Below, in pieces: positions 21,582 through 32,939 of a stretch of 64,000 nt of DNA. Origin of the DNA: Cylindrodendrum hubeiense. Lineage: Eukaryota > Ascomycota > Sordariomycetes > Hypocreales > Nectriaceae. The notes under the pieces are model-generated. The model worked only from the letters and a program-made list of their open reading frames with translations. It did no database searches and had not been told where the DNA came from. Position numbers and translations under genes: made by a program. The number at the start of each line of letters is the position of its first letter. The first letter of the stretch is position 1. The stretch is taken from positions 42,900-106,899 of the forward strand of contig JAANBB010000100.1 of the NCBI GenBank assembly GCA_014621425.1. Reading direction: 5' to 3'.

Positions 21582-23219
21582 CTAGGGAATGTTGCTCGGC
21601 GATCTTGACCTATACCAACAATTGAAACAAGGACATCTGAGGTTTAAGCAGCTGCAAGTAGAACCATAGGTACAGTTGAAGCCCTGAATGCAGGTGTGGT
21701 TAGTTCCCATGAGCGAATTCGAAAAGTTCTGCCCTGCAGCGTTTAAATCAGGGGTCAGAGTTGGTTGGTGATTTTCCAGGGAGTGTGGATGCCAGCCAGG
21801 GCTGTTGGCGTGGAGGGCTTCGCCACTGCTATTTGTAAGCGCTGGTGCAAAGGGCAAATACCAGTCATTGCTGTTGGCGTGGAGGGCTTCGCTACTGCTG
21901 TCTGCAAGCGCTGGTGTGGGCTGTGAATATCCGCCATGGTTGTTGGCTTGGGGGGCGCCATTACTGCTGTTTGCAAGTGTAAGTGCAGAAGAACTTGGCA
22001 GCGCAATATCGTCTTTGAAAAGTTTCGGGCAAGACGATTGTCGAGGAGGAGAGGCGTCGCTGAGGGACTCCAGAAATTGACCTCCAGTCAACAGGCTCAG
22101 ATTTGGGATATTGTGCGGGTTGTTTTCCAGGCATTTTTTGAAATGATGAAGAACGGCGGTGATGGCTGGGGTAGGATTGTGCTTGGGCAATTTGACAGGC
22201 TCGTCGCTGAAAACCCTTTTCCAAAACCAGTACCACTTGGCTGTGTCGCTTCCCTCGGCATGATCTTGAATCTTCCTCGGGCATTTGTCTTTGAGGGTTT
22301 CAAGCTCCTTCAGGTAAAAGGCGTTCCTTGGCTGTTTGGTGCACTTGCCTTCTATAAAGTGGTCTGTATGTTTTTTTGGCGACGTGAACCGGGACCAGCA
22401 TTTGGAGCAGTAGTTATTTTTTTCTTCATCGACGACATGTGATCGAGTCAAGTGCTGCATGAGGTAGCTCCAGTTTGTGAATCCATAAGCCGAACAACCA
22501 TGGTGCTGATGGATGTCGAACCATGCAAAAGGGCAGGGCAGAAGATGCTTGCTGTTATTCGGGGTGCTGCCTTCAGGATTGCCGGCGTCACTCTTGGTCT
22601 CTTTTTTTTGTCTTTTGTTGTGTAATTGCTCACTGTGCGTGCGCTCCCTTCGACGGCTAGTGCCATTTGTCGTATCGGAAGGTCCAACATGGCTGCCGTC
22701 ATCAATAACTTGGGACGTGTTGACGGGCAGTGGTAGCGGCACTAGTTGATGGTATTAGCGGTCGGTTTTTTGTATCATTTCCGGGGGGTTGAGTGGATTG
22801 CACGGGGGGAATACTCACAAATTTGGGGATTGTAGCTATCTGGGACGGTGTGTGAGGCGGGTAAGCCATCATCGATTACGCTATCGCCCAGCTCCGTATC
22901 AACGGTTTGGGCATGGTCGAATGGCATACCGAGGATGGCCCCGCCATTTCTGTCTGTGGTAAGTTGTGACGTGTCGGCAGGCTCTTGCAGAGCGGCTAGG
23001 CGGCGGTGTTAGCGGCCCGTTGCTTCACACATTTTAGGGGTTTGGACGGATTGAGTGCTGACTGACGGGGGAGCACAGGTAAGGCATCACAGGGGGATCC
23101 TTACCAAGTCGGTTGCTCTCGTCATCGCCTCTAATTGGGAACCACGAGTCCAAAAGGGAAGAATCTAAAACATCATCTTCGTACCCGATGAGAGATGGCA
23201 TGATATCGGATGCACTCAT
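21582..23219 (-). CDS. Fungal C2H2-type zinc-finger protein with C-terminal repeats
   Basis: Three exons (23219-23105, 22995-22819, 22741-21582) encode 483 residues; phase-1 junctions close twice. The short acidic N-terminus (MSASDIMPSLIGYEDDV) leads through a basic RRRERTHSEQ segment to a finger region at about residues 165-235: LPCPFAWFDI, a following Cys, LMQHLTRSHV, YCSKCWSRF and HFIEGKC. This Cys/His pattern is common in fungal C2H2 proteins. The C-terminal half is Ser/Asn-rich, holds a 23-residue repeat (about 2.5 copies), and ends in a Cys-rich tail. Probably nuclear; no target known. The gene at 27730-29133 has the same finger arrangement, so the two are related. Confidence 0.75.
21802..21985. 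repeat. 69-bp tandem repeat inside the C2H2 gene
   Basis: The unit beginning ctgttggcgtggagggcttc recurs at 21802, 21871 and, diverged, 21940. The period of 69 bp is a multiple of three, so the minus-strand protein gains a 23-residue repeat (LxxSSxEALHAN core). Length variation among strains is likely. Confidence 0.85.
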
Positions 23220-23417
23220 TTTGTTGAGCGGTAATGTTTGGAAGGCGAGATGGGTTCAAGGAGACTACGGTTGGGATGGGGATTTGAAAGCAGAACGTCA
23301 AGGTCGACAAAAGTATAATGGTCACAATCTACGATGATAATAGCCATGGGGAAACACGGTAATATACTTTGCAGAATCCTCTCACATCTGTGGACAGAGA
23401 CAACCTACACAGCCACT

Positions 23418-23529
23418 AAAGGGGAATTCACTTCTGCGGATGAAGGCTGAACCCGCGAAAGGGGACTTCACTTCTGTGGACGAAGGTCAACCCCACGAAA
23501 GGGGACTACACTTCTGCGGATGAAGGACA
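23418..23529. repeat. 40-bp tandem repeat, about 2.8 copies
   Basis: Units start at 23418, 23458 and 23498, each with the order aaagggga, a variable dinucleotide, then cacttctgcggatgaagg. Copies differ by a few substitutions. Downstream, acgccctcgaaaa is repeated more loosely (23531-23590). Confidence 0.9.
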
Positions 23530-24221
23530 ACACGCCCTCGAAAAAGACAACTCCACGCCCTCTAATGGGCCAATTAAATGCCCTCGAAAAGAAAACTAAC
23601 GACTTCGAACGCGACAAACACACACCTGCATCTCCCAATGACAATTGACACCGATTGCGACCATCCCGATGTCGCTCCAAGCCCTCACCACTAAGACAAC
23701 TAAAACTAGCGGGGTTTTGTTTTGGCCTTGTTCACTGGCTGTTCACCTCGGCAAGGCAATTACCTTGCAGGCGAACTCGTGGTGAAGAATGCAGGTATCA
23801 GCTCGAGGTGCTTCAAGCTGCATTGCAGTGCCACGCCTAACCAGTAATAGTCGTTGGAGGCAGATTATTACCTGTGTCGTGGTGTTCAGTGTGTGTGGAG
23901 AAAATAGTATACCAACGCAGGAGAAGGCTCGGCAGAAGGGAAATTGATGCAAAAAAACAAACCTTGGCCGACTCGTTTGGCATGGCTTCGCGAGCGATGA
24001 TATTCTTGCCAAAGCTGTCATGGGGTTGAAGATGGCGTAAAATGAACACAACTCAGTTTTTCGAGCTCGATTGATAGTCCAGCTTTGGAGCACTCTGGCT
24101 CGAGATGATAATTCAGACCGAGATGAAGGTATGGTAAATCGAAGACAAATTGTATTCCTCCTTGTTCCAGAGCGGTGAAGGCATAGCGCTCAAGATATAT
24201 TTCATTCATCTGTCTTTTTGT

Positions 24222-24426
24222 AGCGGTGAAGTCTGTAATGGCGAAATCCGCAGCGGCGGAATCCACAGCGGCGGAATCCACAACGGGGAGTCCACAACGG
24301 GGGATTTCACAGCAGCGGAAACTGGGCTGGGGGAGTCCACGCCGGGGGAAGATTCTACATCGGTGACATCCACATCAGGGGACCAAACCAGGTGAATTTG
24401 CACCAGGGGGAGTCCACATCGGTGAC
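24222..24426. repeat. Degenerate 15-bp minisatellite
   Basis: About a dozen imperfect units related to gcggcggaatccaca, of 14-18 bp, cover 205 bases. Both strands stay open through the array, so the overlapping frames are not evidence of a gene. Confidence 0.8.
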
Positions 24427-25451
24427 GCAGCCCGCAGGACTCTGAAATTAATGAAGTACTTGCGCCAGCTATGCAACCCAATCAAGGACAATGGTGAGTC
24501 AAGGTCAGCGCCGGAGGCTTCTGTTGTATTGTTCTAGACCCTCGGCACGGTGGCAGTCACACACCCTCCGGCCACCTCACTGTCTTCCCTCACGCCCCGA
24601 CAGATCTATTGGGATGGATTGGGATAAATGATTGTTTGTGTATGCTTCGTTCGCGTCTTCCTTTTCATTGCCTGCAATTTCATAGCGGATGGCTGCTACC
24701 TGGAGAAAGCAATGCCACAGCCACAAGCTAAGGGCCCGACGCGGGCCCTGAGTCGTGCTCGCAGTATCTGGGCTGCGCTTCCAGCACTCTGGTGCTGTAA
24801 ACATGCCCAATTTCGCCGCTATTACTTTAGCATGTCGCCCAACGCCCCCCTCTAATCCCATCTGCCCGCCGAGAATCTGCCCTGGAGTAGAGGGAAACCC
24901 TTGGAAATTGAAGCTTGGCCATGCGGTTTGTGACTCTCCTGGTACAGTTCTGGCCACATCTCTCGGTGTCCATCTCAGGAATCACTATTTTCTTCTTCCT
25001 CTAGATGCCCACACTTGCAGCTCCGTTGATATGGGGGGTCTATATCCAATTCTTATTAACCTAGCGCCTATGCTCCGTCAAATGGACAGGGGATCTGAGG
25101 TTTGGGTTTTCGGTTGGTGGTGCAGGCGAAATCTCTCACTCGCTTATCTGGATGCGACTTCCGCGGATCGGCCGCGATGAGACGATGTAACAGTCGAGTG
25201 TTTCCCGATTTCTGGCTCAAAACAACAACTCGAGCGATGCGATGATGACGGAAATCCGTCTGTGACGTTTCTTCTTCCAATCACGTGCCTGGTTTAACCT
25301 TTCTCTATGCTCTTGACACGAGCCTTTTTGCTGTGGTCCAAGGATCAGAGCCAGAGGTCGTTTCGCTTCCTTTAATTCTCTCCATACTGCTTATTTTAAG
25401 ACTACCATCTCTCCACCGAGCTCGACTTCAGATTATTCCAGGTTCTTTTTC

Positions 25452-26896
25452 TCATATATCCTCATCATCGAGTTTCTCAGCAAATAGTTGATCGATGTCC
25501 TGTTTAAGACATACTCTGGGGTCCCAGTCATCGCTCAGAGCCGCATCATCCAAAGCTAGTCCCCCGAAAATAGGTCCTTCCGGGTCTTCATCATCATCAT
25601 CTCCTCCAGGATCCTCTCCGCGACGGTACCTTGGATAAATCCCAATGAGGTACTCTTTTATTTTTCCCGTCCAAGGCCACTCTGCTTTCCCTCGGTCAAT
25701 TCCGATTGTCGTCCACTGTCCAATGGTTATTGAATTCAGATGCGGTGATCCCAGAAGAACGATGCTTGCGGCGGTCTGAGTAGCCCATATATCCTCTCTT
25801 TTCACGAATCGTGCATATTTTCGGCCTTGCAATCCAAAGTATGAGTTACCACACATCGGCCCGCCATCAAACCCGAGGCCAAGTTCGGAGGAAGGCGGGA
25901 GCGTGATTTTGGAAAGACTCGGGAACTGTGCTAAAATTGGGACAAGAGCCTAGCCAAATCATTGAGATTAGCACGAGAAATTGATGCTTCCCACCTAGTC
26001 TGAGGAAAACTTACTCTGAGCCTATCCCCCGAGTCCTGAATCATATTCTCCGTGTTTTCGATGTCCCCCCAGATGTGCAGCGCCTCTAATTGAGGCATAT
26101 TTCCCAGCACCAATTCGAGTAAAGTTCTGTTCCAAGTAACGTGCATCCCAAGGTCCTTGAGGTTCTGTGCCCCCACGGCAGCGCGCACGAAGGGTTGTTC
26201 CATTTTGTCTCGCATCCAGATGGACCAAACATGGCCACCAGAGGTGGTAAGAGACTCGATGTTGGGACACAAGCGTATGAAAAAATGCATGTTCGGGCCG
26301 AGAGACAGACTCTTGATGCTCGGAAGTCGGACTCCTTCTTCGATGAAAGTCTCTTCAAACACCACCTTCGCCGCATGGTTTTTTGACGGCCGAATCCATT
26401 CCAATCGCTCCAAGTTTGGCATCAACTTTAATACACTTGCAAATCGATGAGCCAACTCTTTTGAGGGGGCTTGGGGCTCTGAGGTACTACCGTATGGCGC
26501 TGTGTGTCTATAAAAGTCGACTTGCAAGGATTGGCAAGTCTCAAGTGCCAGTGGGCAATTTATAATTCCCTCAAGGACATCCATTGTATGACCCAAGCTA
26601 GGGATTGAATTAAATCCAGGTCCCTGGTCATTGATTTTAAGGTGCTCGAACAAATCACTTGGCACCGGCTCAAAGGATCTTCTCAGTGGCGAATCGGGAT
26701 CACACAAAGCTTGCTTTGCATCAACATCCTGTAGCGCACGCAAATTTCTGCGAACCCATGAGTGGTTTATATCGAGGATGAACTGTGGTATTTCAGATTT
26801 GTCTTTGGCGAATTTGTCGAGTCCTGAAACTGGCTCGATGGCGGACAGCCACAGAGATGTTGAAAGAAGCCAGGCTTTCCAGTGTAGAAGCCTCAT
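25452..26896 (-). CDS. Predicted secreted LRR-like protein of unknown function
   Basis: Two exons (26896-26015, 25949-25452), phase-0 junction with a 65 bp intron, 459 residues. The N-terminus is a textbook signal peptide: MRLLHWKAWLLSTSLWLSAI ending near PVSG. The body has spaced Leu/Ile repeats (MPNLERLEWI, LPSIKSLSLG, CPNIESLTTS, AQNLKDLGMH, MPQLEALHIW, FPSLSKITLP) resembling the irregular leucine-rich repeats of fungal F-box-type proteins, though no F-box is present. The last 60 residues are Asp/Glu-rich. I know no function; extracellular location is inferred from the leader alone. An orphan-like fungal family is likely. Confidence 0.72.
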
Positions 26897-27729
26897 TATG
26901 AGAATGGCACTTGAATAAAGGCAGAGAGGGTTTGAAGACGTAATTGATACCGCGATAACGCTTGCATCCTGGTATAGATATCTTAGAGAGTGGTAGAGAT
27001 GTGACCTGGAAGTGTTGAGTTCATGACATAACTAGCAGGGCGCCAATTGACAATCTAGCTAGCTCATGACACGGTGTCAATATTGTGTGCAAAATCCACA
27101 CATTAGGCAACCATTGGCCTGCATATTTTATGTAGAAGGTTAGCTACACGCTCCCATTATTATTGCAGATATCTAGGTGCCATGTGGCTGTTTGAGGCGA
27201 AATCACAAAAGAAAGCGTTAGTTTTCCACACGTGTGCAAATGTCCCAGCACCGTTTTCTCACAATTGTGAAATGTGCCGACAGCTCGACTTCGCACTTGG
27301 GATGGGTGAAAAGAACATCCACAAAAAGGCTCATGCCCCCTGAAATTCGCAAATACAAAATGCGGGATAATATCAAGAACATGGTGCCCCAGGCAACGTC
27401 GATTTGATCTAGTTTTGGTGTTGGCGGGATGCGATGTGTCAAAGTCTAGGGTAAGTAGCCCAGCGAGAAGCAGCTTGATCAAGGTAGCATAGACACTAAG
27501 AACGAGGCTCGGGTATCCCATTGCCTTAGTTGGTTTAATGAACTACTACGATGGAGCTTCAGTCTAGCCATAGCGAGTGAGAAGTTTCTGGTTGTTGCCC
27601 TACATACTACACCATACCACAGCTGCCCACTTGCATCAGGCATTGGTTGCCCTCCTATAACAATAACATCACCACCCTAAGCATACATTTTCCCACTGCA
27701 CACGAGACGGCCTCTGTATAAACTCCTTC
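26897..27729. other. Intergenic, no supported gene
   Basis: 833 bp upstream of the LRR-like gene. A minus-strand frame at 27144-27521 begins with an ATG and a hydrophobic stretch, but its remainder has no recognisable pattern and no splice context, so it is left uncalled. Confidence 0.45.
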
Positions 27730-29133
27730 TTAAGCGAGGATTTGCTCAGCTAAAACCTTGGTTATCAAGTCCTCCAGTATCAATCCATGAAGGGCTGTCA
27801 GTGCCTCTTCTTCGTTTCCTTCCTCCCGACCAAGCAGGCCACAGCCCTTCAAAAACTGCATCATCAAATACATCCCATGTGTCGCCCACAAATCTCGGAC
27901 CATGGAGACTGCTAACTCGACTCCCTGATCAAGGTAAGGCAAGCAATGGAGCTCGTCATCGGGGAAGATGGTGCGCCAGATGCGCAGCCACCGTCTCTTT
28001 TCGCCAAGGTATAATTTGTCCCGCTTCAAAAGCTTGGCTATTTGCCATTCGGTAATACCCTCAATGTTCCTGAACCCGCTAAACACACACTTCATTGCGC
28101 GAACATGACAGTCGCGGCTCATTGCCGTGTCGAAAGTCTGCTGACAGATAGGGCAGTAAGCGGGTTGCGCGTGGCAGTGCTGGAGGTGAGGGATAACGTC
28201 CTCCGCGGAGCGAATGGCATAACGCCGCAAACAGTCTTGATGCTTCACAGAGTCACGCCTGTAAAAGGGGCACGCCAGGTGAAAATATTTCTCTAAACGA
28301 GGTCGAACTGATCGGCGACGCTGACCTGCCACCTTGACACACCTGCGAGGTGGCAGTCTGTCAACTGGTGGTGCAACGTATTGCAAGGAGGGCATCAAGG
28401 CGAAGATCTTGTCGCCGGAGAATGAGAGTAACTCAGGTCGTACGCTTTGAAAAACATCGTCAGGAGCCAACACGAGGTGTAAGTCAGTGTCATTTCCATT
28501 CTGCCACTGACCATCCTCGGAGTCAACGCTGCAATCACTGTCACTACTGGACGAAATGTCGTCAAGATCACTTTCAGCCCTGTTTCTTTTGGTTCTAGTT
28601 GATTCAGCAGTTGACAACCTGTGGCTGAGCTTTTGGTCGGAAGACCCCAGAGTCGAATATTTTGATGTTGCACCAAGGTGGAGGCAAGTTATGATTCGTA
28701 CGTCTTCCGTCACATCTATTCTGTTGCAAGCGGAAGATTCGGGGAGAACTGGCGCACGACGGCCATTCAAGCCCCCAAGTTCCACTCCAATCTTGTTCTC
28801 GCAATTGACATTCGGTCCTTTATTGTTGATATCGAGCGAGGTACGCTGCCCCCAAGTAGAGCTGTGCGATTGAACTAGAGGTGGATGGAGCGAACACGTC
28901 CTGTCGATGTAGGGAGAATGCACCAATAGGTGCATGGTTCCCCGACGGCCACCCTCGTCACATTGTGGCATGGGCAATTTGCGAATCGGAAATGCCCGTT
29001 GCGAAGAATTGTTCAGGAGTTGCGAAAAAGGTAAAGTGCCATGGTTGCTTGAAGTATGTGATCCTGTAGTATGGGAAGGGACTCTGGTCTCGAATGACCC
29101 GTCGACGTTTCGTCCGGGGAGTTGCAGGATCAT
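27730..29133 (-). CDS. Fungal C2H2-type zinc-finger protein
   Basis: Single exon of 467 residues. The N-terminal 280 residues are low-complexity with an acidic Ser/Asp run (DDISSSSDSD). The conserved core at about 284-350 has HLACPFYRRD, CLRRYAIRSAEDVIPHLQHC, YCPICQQTF and DCHVRAMKC, followed by GITEWQ and RRWLRIWRTIFPDDE. This Cys/His series with the W-x2-IW-x-IFP segment is a very common fungal-specific family, usually annotated only as a C2H2-domain protein. Probably a nuclear or nucleic-acid-binding protein; role unknown. It is the last intact gene before the transposon island. Confidence 0.78.
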   Translation of the reverse strand: MILQLPGRNVDGSFETRVPSHTTGSHTSSNHGTLPFSQLLNNSSQRAFPIRKLPMPQCDEGGRRGTMHLLVHSPYIDRTCSLHPPLVQSHSSTWGQRTSLDINNKGPNVNCENKIGVELGGLNGRRAPVLPESSACNRIDVTEDVRIITCLHLGATSKYSTLGSSDQKLSHRLSTAESTRTKRNRAESDLDDISSSSDSDCSVDSEDGQWQNGNDTDLHLVLAPDDVFQSVRPELLSFSGDKIFALMPSLQYVAPPVDRLPPRRCVKVAGQRRRSVRPRLEKYFHLACPFYRRDSVKHQDCLRRYAIRSAEDVIPHLQHCHAQPAYCPICQQTFDTAMSRDCHVRAMKCVFSGFRNIEGITEWQIAKLLKRDKLYLGEKRRWLRIWRTIFPDDELHCLPYLDQGVELAVSMVRDLWATHGMYLMMQFLKGCGLLGREEGNEEEALTALHGLILEDLITKVLAEQILA

Positions 29134-29910
29134 GTTGATAGTACAAAAGAGGATAGGAGGTCGATAATTTCATGCTAGTTTAGTAAAGACAATCAGGTAT
29201 TTATAAGAGCAACGAGGTATATATTGATAGAGATGAGGTGTAGATTTAGCACACACATTTGCCTCTCACAGCTAGGCTATACACCTATACGGGCTTTATG
29301 ACTGACTTGAATGTGAATTGCACGCATATGTGGAGAAGTGTGTTTGTCCACACATGTGGAACTGTGTATAATTGGCTAGTAAAGTGGGTCTCGCCACGGC
29401 ATTGAAATACACAACGGCGGACGTGGAGTTATCGAGTGATGAAGGCCTGATTTAAGACGAAGTAATACCTGCATAGATTATTTTTCACTCATATTCCAGT
29501 TCTCAACTAGCCAAAGTGTATCGAATGTTACCAGTGGTACTGTAGAAAACTTGGCTACAAGGTACGGTAGTGTGGCGATGTTTACATATATAGGATACCA
29601 AATCAGGCATACAAGTGGTGAATAAATCCAAGGATGGTAAATGTAAATAAAATAAATGTGACAATAATTTTTATTAATACACAATATAACGGGGGGGTTT
29701 GACTTTATTTAAAGGGTTAATGTGATATATTATTGCTGGAATTTGTGAATTTTCTCGTTATAAATAGTAATACTTTATATACAAGACTTGTCAGAAGTAA
29801 TTAGTTAAGCTTGGTCATAAAGTGATGACAGCTCATAGAGTGAGTCTCTTATCCTACCTCACCTACTCCAGCCCCCACTTAGCGTTCTATTCCCCATCCA
29901 TGTGATTTGT
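29134..29910. other. Transition into the AT-rich island
   Basis: The promoter of the C2H2 gene followed by progressively AT-rich DNA without usable frames. From about 29,700 the sequence takes on the A/T bias and stop density of the island. Confidence 0.5.
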
Positions 29911-30354
29911 TTTTATTATAGCCCATATCATGGATAGGCGGTCAGGACTGGCAGTATTTACGTACCCACAAATTTCAACTAATTATGACTAGATTGCAGA
30001 TTGCCTTATATAATCTATAATCTAGGATTATAGATTATTATAAACAATCTACAATCTAGGACTTAGGATCACTAGATCACCTTCATAATTTAACAATCCC
30101 TCTTAGTATATAGTTAATTAAAATATATATATTCTAGATATATAACTTTCTAACTATTAATATAATCTAATTATCTTAATTATTTTAATTTATTATATTA
30201 TTAAGCTAATTAACTATTATTATATATAATCTTATAAGATAAGTTTATCCTAATTATTATTATTAATATAAATCTTATAGTTTATCTCTTAGGAAAATAG
30301 TCTTTAATCTATCCTATATTTAGTATATTATAGATTATTAGTATGATTATTATA
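29911..30354 (+). repeat. 5' LTR of chromovirus A
   Basis: Aligns with 37985-38392 from gcccatat.. to gtatgattattata, with mostly C/T and G/A differences and an extra 35-40 bp of AT-rich duplication here. The exact first base is uncertain by several bases because RIP has altered the terminal dinucleotides. Confidence 0.75.
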
Positions 30355-30609
30355 TATTAATAGCTCTTATTTAGGATAGTTATTATTGAATAATAATATA
30401 CTATTATAATATTTAGACTAGTATATAATCTGGTTACTTTATATACTGAAGAATTATTACCTATATATGTAATCCTATCTAGTAATACTAAGATAGTAAT
30501 AAAAGTATATTAATTACAAAATCTTATATATATACTTAATAATAGGATTGATAATTAGCCTAATCAGGCTATATTACCTATTATATATAAACATAATCTA
30601 GGTAAGATT

Positions 30610-31440
30610 CTTAAATCCCCCTATCCTGAACTATTCGATGGTATATTAAATAATATTATACTATTCTTTATTAGAATAAAGGTATACTTCTATTTTTATC
30701 TACGATACCTAGTATTAGCGGAATCGTAACTTATATATACTAATAATCTCTTAATTAATAATATTAAAATATAATTCTCATTAATTATATAAGACTTCCT
30801 CGAGAATAATAAAGTGAATTAGAATTAAGATATAATTAATATCTTTACTAAATAAAATAACTTCAAAGAAACTATTAAGGGATAATTTAGAATAAAGGAC
30901 AAAGAAAGAAAGATAATCACATAAATCTACTTGATCAAGCAAACCTATTCTATCACCTCCTATTTTATTACTTTTAGATAAGTCACTATAAAACTAGGAT
31001 AGGATAATAATATCCTTATAGAAATCTTCTATCAAGAACTTAAAGAGGAAGTTAAGGACGAGCTTTATAAAACTAATTATCTTAAAACCCTCACTAAATA
31101 TATTATTATAGCAGTTAAAGTTAATAGTAGATAATATAAATAATAACAGGAAAAAGCCAAGATCTAGCACAGAGGATAAAATACCACTTAGAATTTATAA
31201 TACCCTAAAGTATTATCTAGAAAGGGTAACTAATAGGGAAATAACTCTAAAAACAGAGATAACACCTCCTATAGAACTTAAGCCAGACCTATAGAGCTTA
31301 GCATAATATAATAATAATAACACAAGTCCCGAGATAAGAAAGATATTACCTATTATAATTATAACAGGAAAGGATACTATTTGTGAGACTATAGACAATC
31401 ACAGAAAGAACGAACCTTCATACTAGTACCTAAGGGAAGA
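30610..31440 (+). pseudogene. Gag remnant of chromovirus A
   Basis: Frame 1-type translation of 30,610-31,130 reads as a retrotransposon Gag capsid-like region, including an EELKEEVKDELY-like stretch. A Cys-knuckle trace follows at about 31,340-31,395, with some Cys codons mutated to Tyr. Many TAA/TAG codons interrupt it. Confidence 0.65.
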
Positions 31441-32939
31441 TAAATTAACTTCACTTAATAATAGGAAATAGCAGTCTACACACACATAATCACTATAACT
31501 TAAAGCAATTATAATAATAATAATACTACTATTAGAGTAATATATATAAAGAAGAGGATCATCAACCCAGATAGCAAGTTCATTCTAATACCTAAACTTA
31601 ACAAACTAAAGGAACCCTTTACAGGAAAAATCATTATTATAATATAACACCACAAAGGAAAAACACCTCCACCTCAATACAAAGAAACAATCCCAGATAG
31701 ATAGCCAGACAACTATAATACCCAAGTAGATTACTTATAGGCACAGAGTATATTACCTAAAGAAGACAATAAAATCTATAATATCCAGGAAGAATACCCA
31801 GATCTGAGCAATAAAGACCATAATAACCCCTATAGGAAAAGACTCCCTACAGACAAAGACAAGATTAACTAGCCTTCATAACAGAGCCAGGATAAATAAT
31901 CATAACAGAATAATCCTACAAGATAAACTCACCCTTATAACAACAATATTAGAGGATATAATAGGATACATAATTACTTTCCACTAATAACTAGCAAACA
32001 ATAATAGTAGGATAACACAACCACAGATAAAAATAACATTAAAAGTTAGAACAATAAAGGAAACATACACTAATAACTAATCAGGGAATAATAAGAACCT
32101 ATATAACAAGAAATAATCTACTTATAAGCAATAGGACACAAAGAAATATTAATAATCCCTAAAGAACCTAAAGGAGAATTCATAGACAACCCAAACTTAT
32201 ACCCAGACACGGAAAACCACAGCAAGATCTTATAGATCTCATATTATTACCCATAATATAACTACTATCTTAAAGAAAAATAGAATTATAACTATTATCC
32301 CCTAAGAGTATTAAGAATACCTATTTAACAAGCCCACCTTACAGAAAATACCAATTACTACGAGTACATAGACAAATACCCCAAGTTCAAACTCACAGTT
32401 CTCGAGTATAAACCCTAACATTTCCCACAATAATATATTAAGGGACCCTACAAACCAGATAACTACAAATATAGAGAATGCAAAATCCACACTAAAATTA
32501 AGATCTACTAATAATATCTAGATAAAGAAATAGGACAGCTATTACAGGCACTAAGATCCAATCCAGGACTACTAATAGGATTAATAAAATCTAAATATAA
32601 GGGAAAGAAGACATAAATACCTATATCACTTCTAATTAGCAAGTATAGAGAGGAATTCCCTATAGATTATTAAGAGAGATAATGCCCTAAACACAAAATA
32701 GAAAACAGTATAATTTATACTTATTTTAGAAAGATAATTAATAAAGGATTTAACTTTCAGACTTATACTAAAAGATAAATTAAAGACTAAATCTAGTATA
32801 AAAAGATCCAATCATAGATAAAAAACCAGGATCACCCTCTATAAGAGAGCTATAAATAGGCAGAACTAGAGAAATGAACCTCCTAATAAAAGCTCTAGGC
32901 ACTATAATAGATACCATTATAACAAAGAAATAATACTTC

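Larger units (their letters stand above)
23220..25451. other. Long intergenic region with two minisatellites
   Basis: 2.2 kb between the 5' end of one minus-strand gene and the 3' end of the next. It holds the 40-bp tandem repeat (23418-23529) and a degenerate 15-bp repeat (24222-24426). Open frames here arise from the repeats or overlap each other (for example 24018-24281 minus and 24755-25180 plus); none shows a recognisable domain. Confidence 0.5.

Noticed and set aside
27144..27521. Minus-strand 125-codon frame with a hydrophobic start
   Set aside because: The ATG start and hydrophobic stretch are suggestive, but the rest has no pattern and no supporting context.
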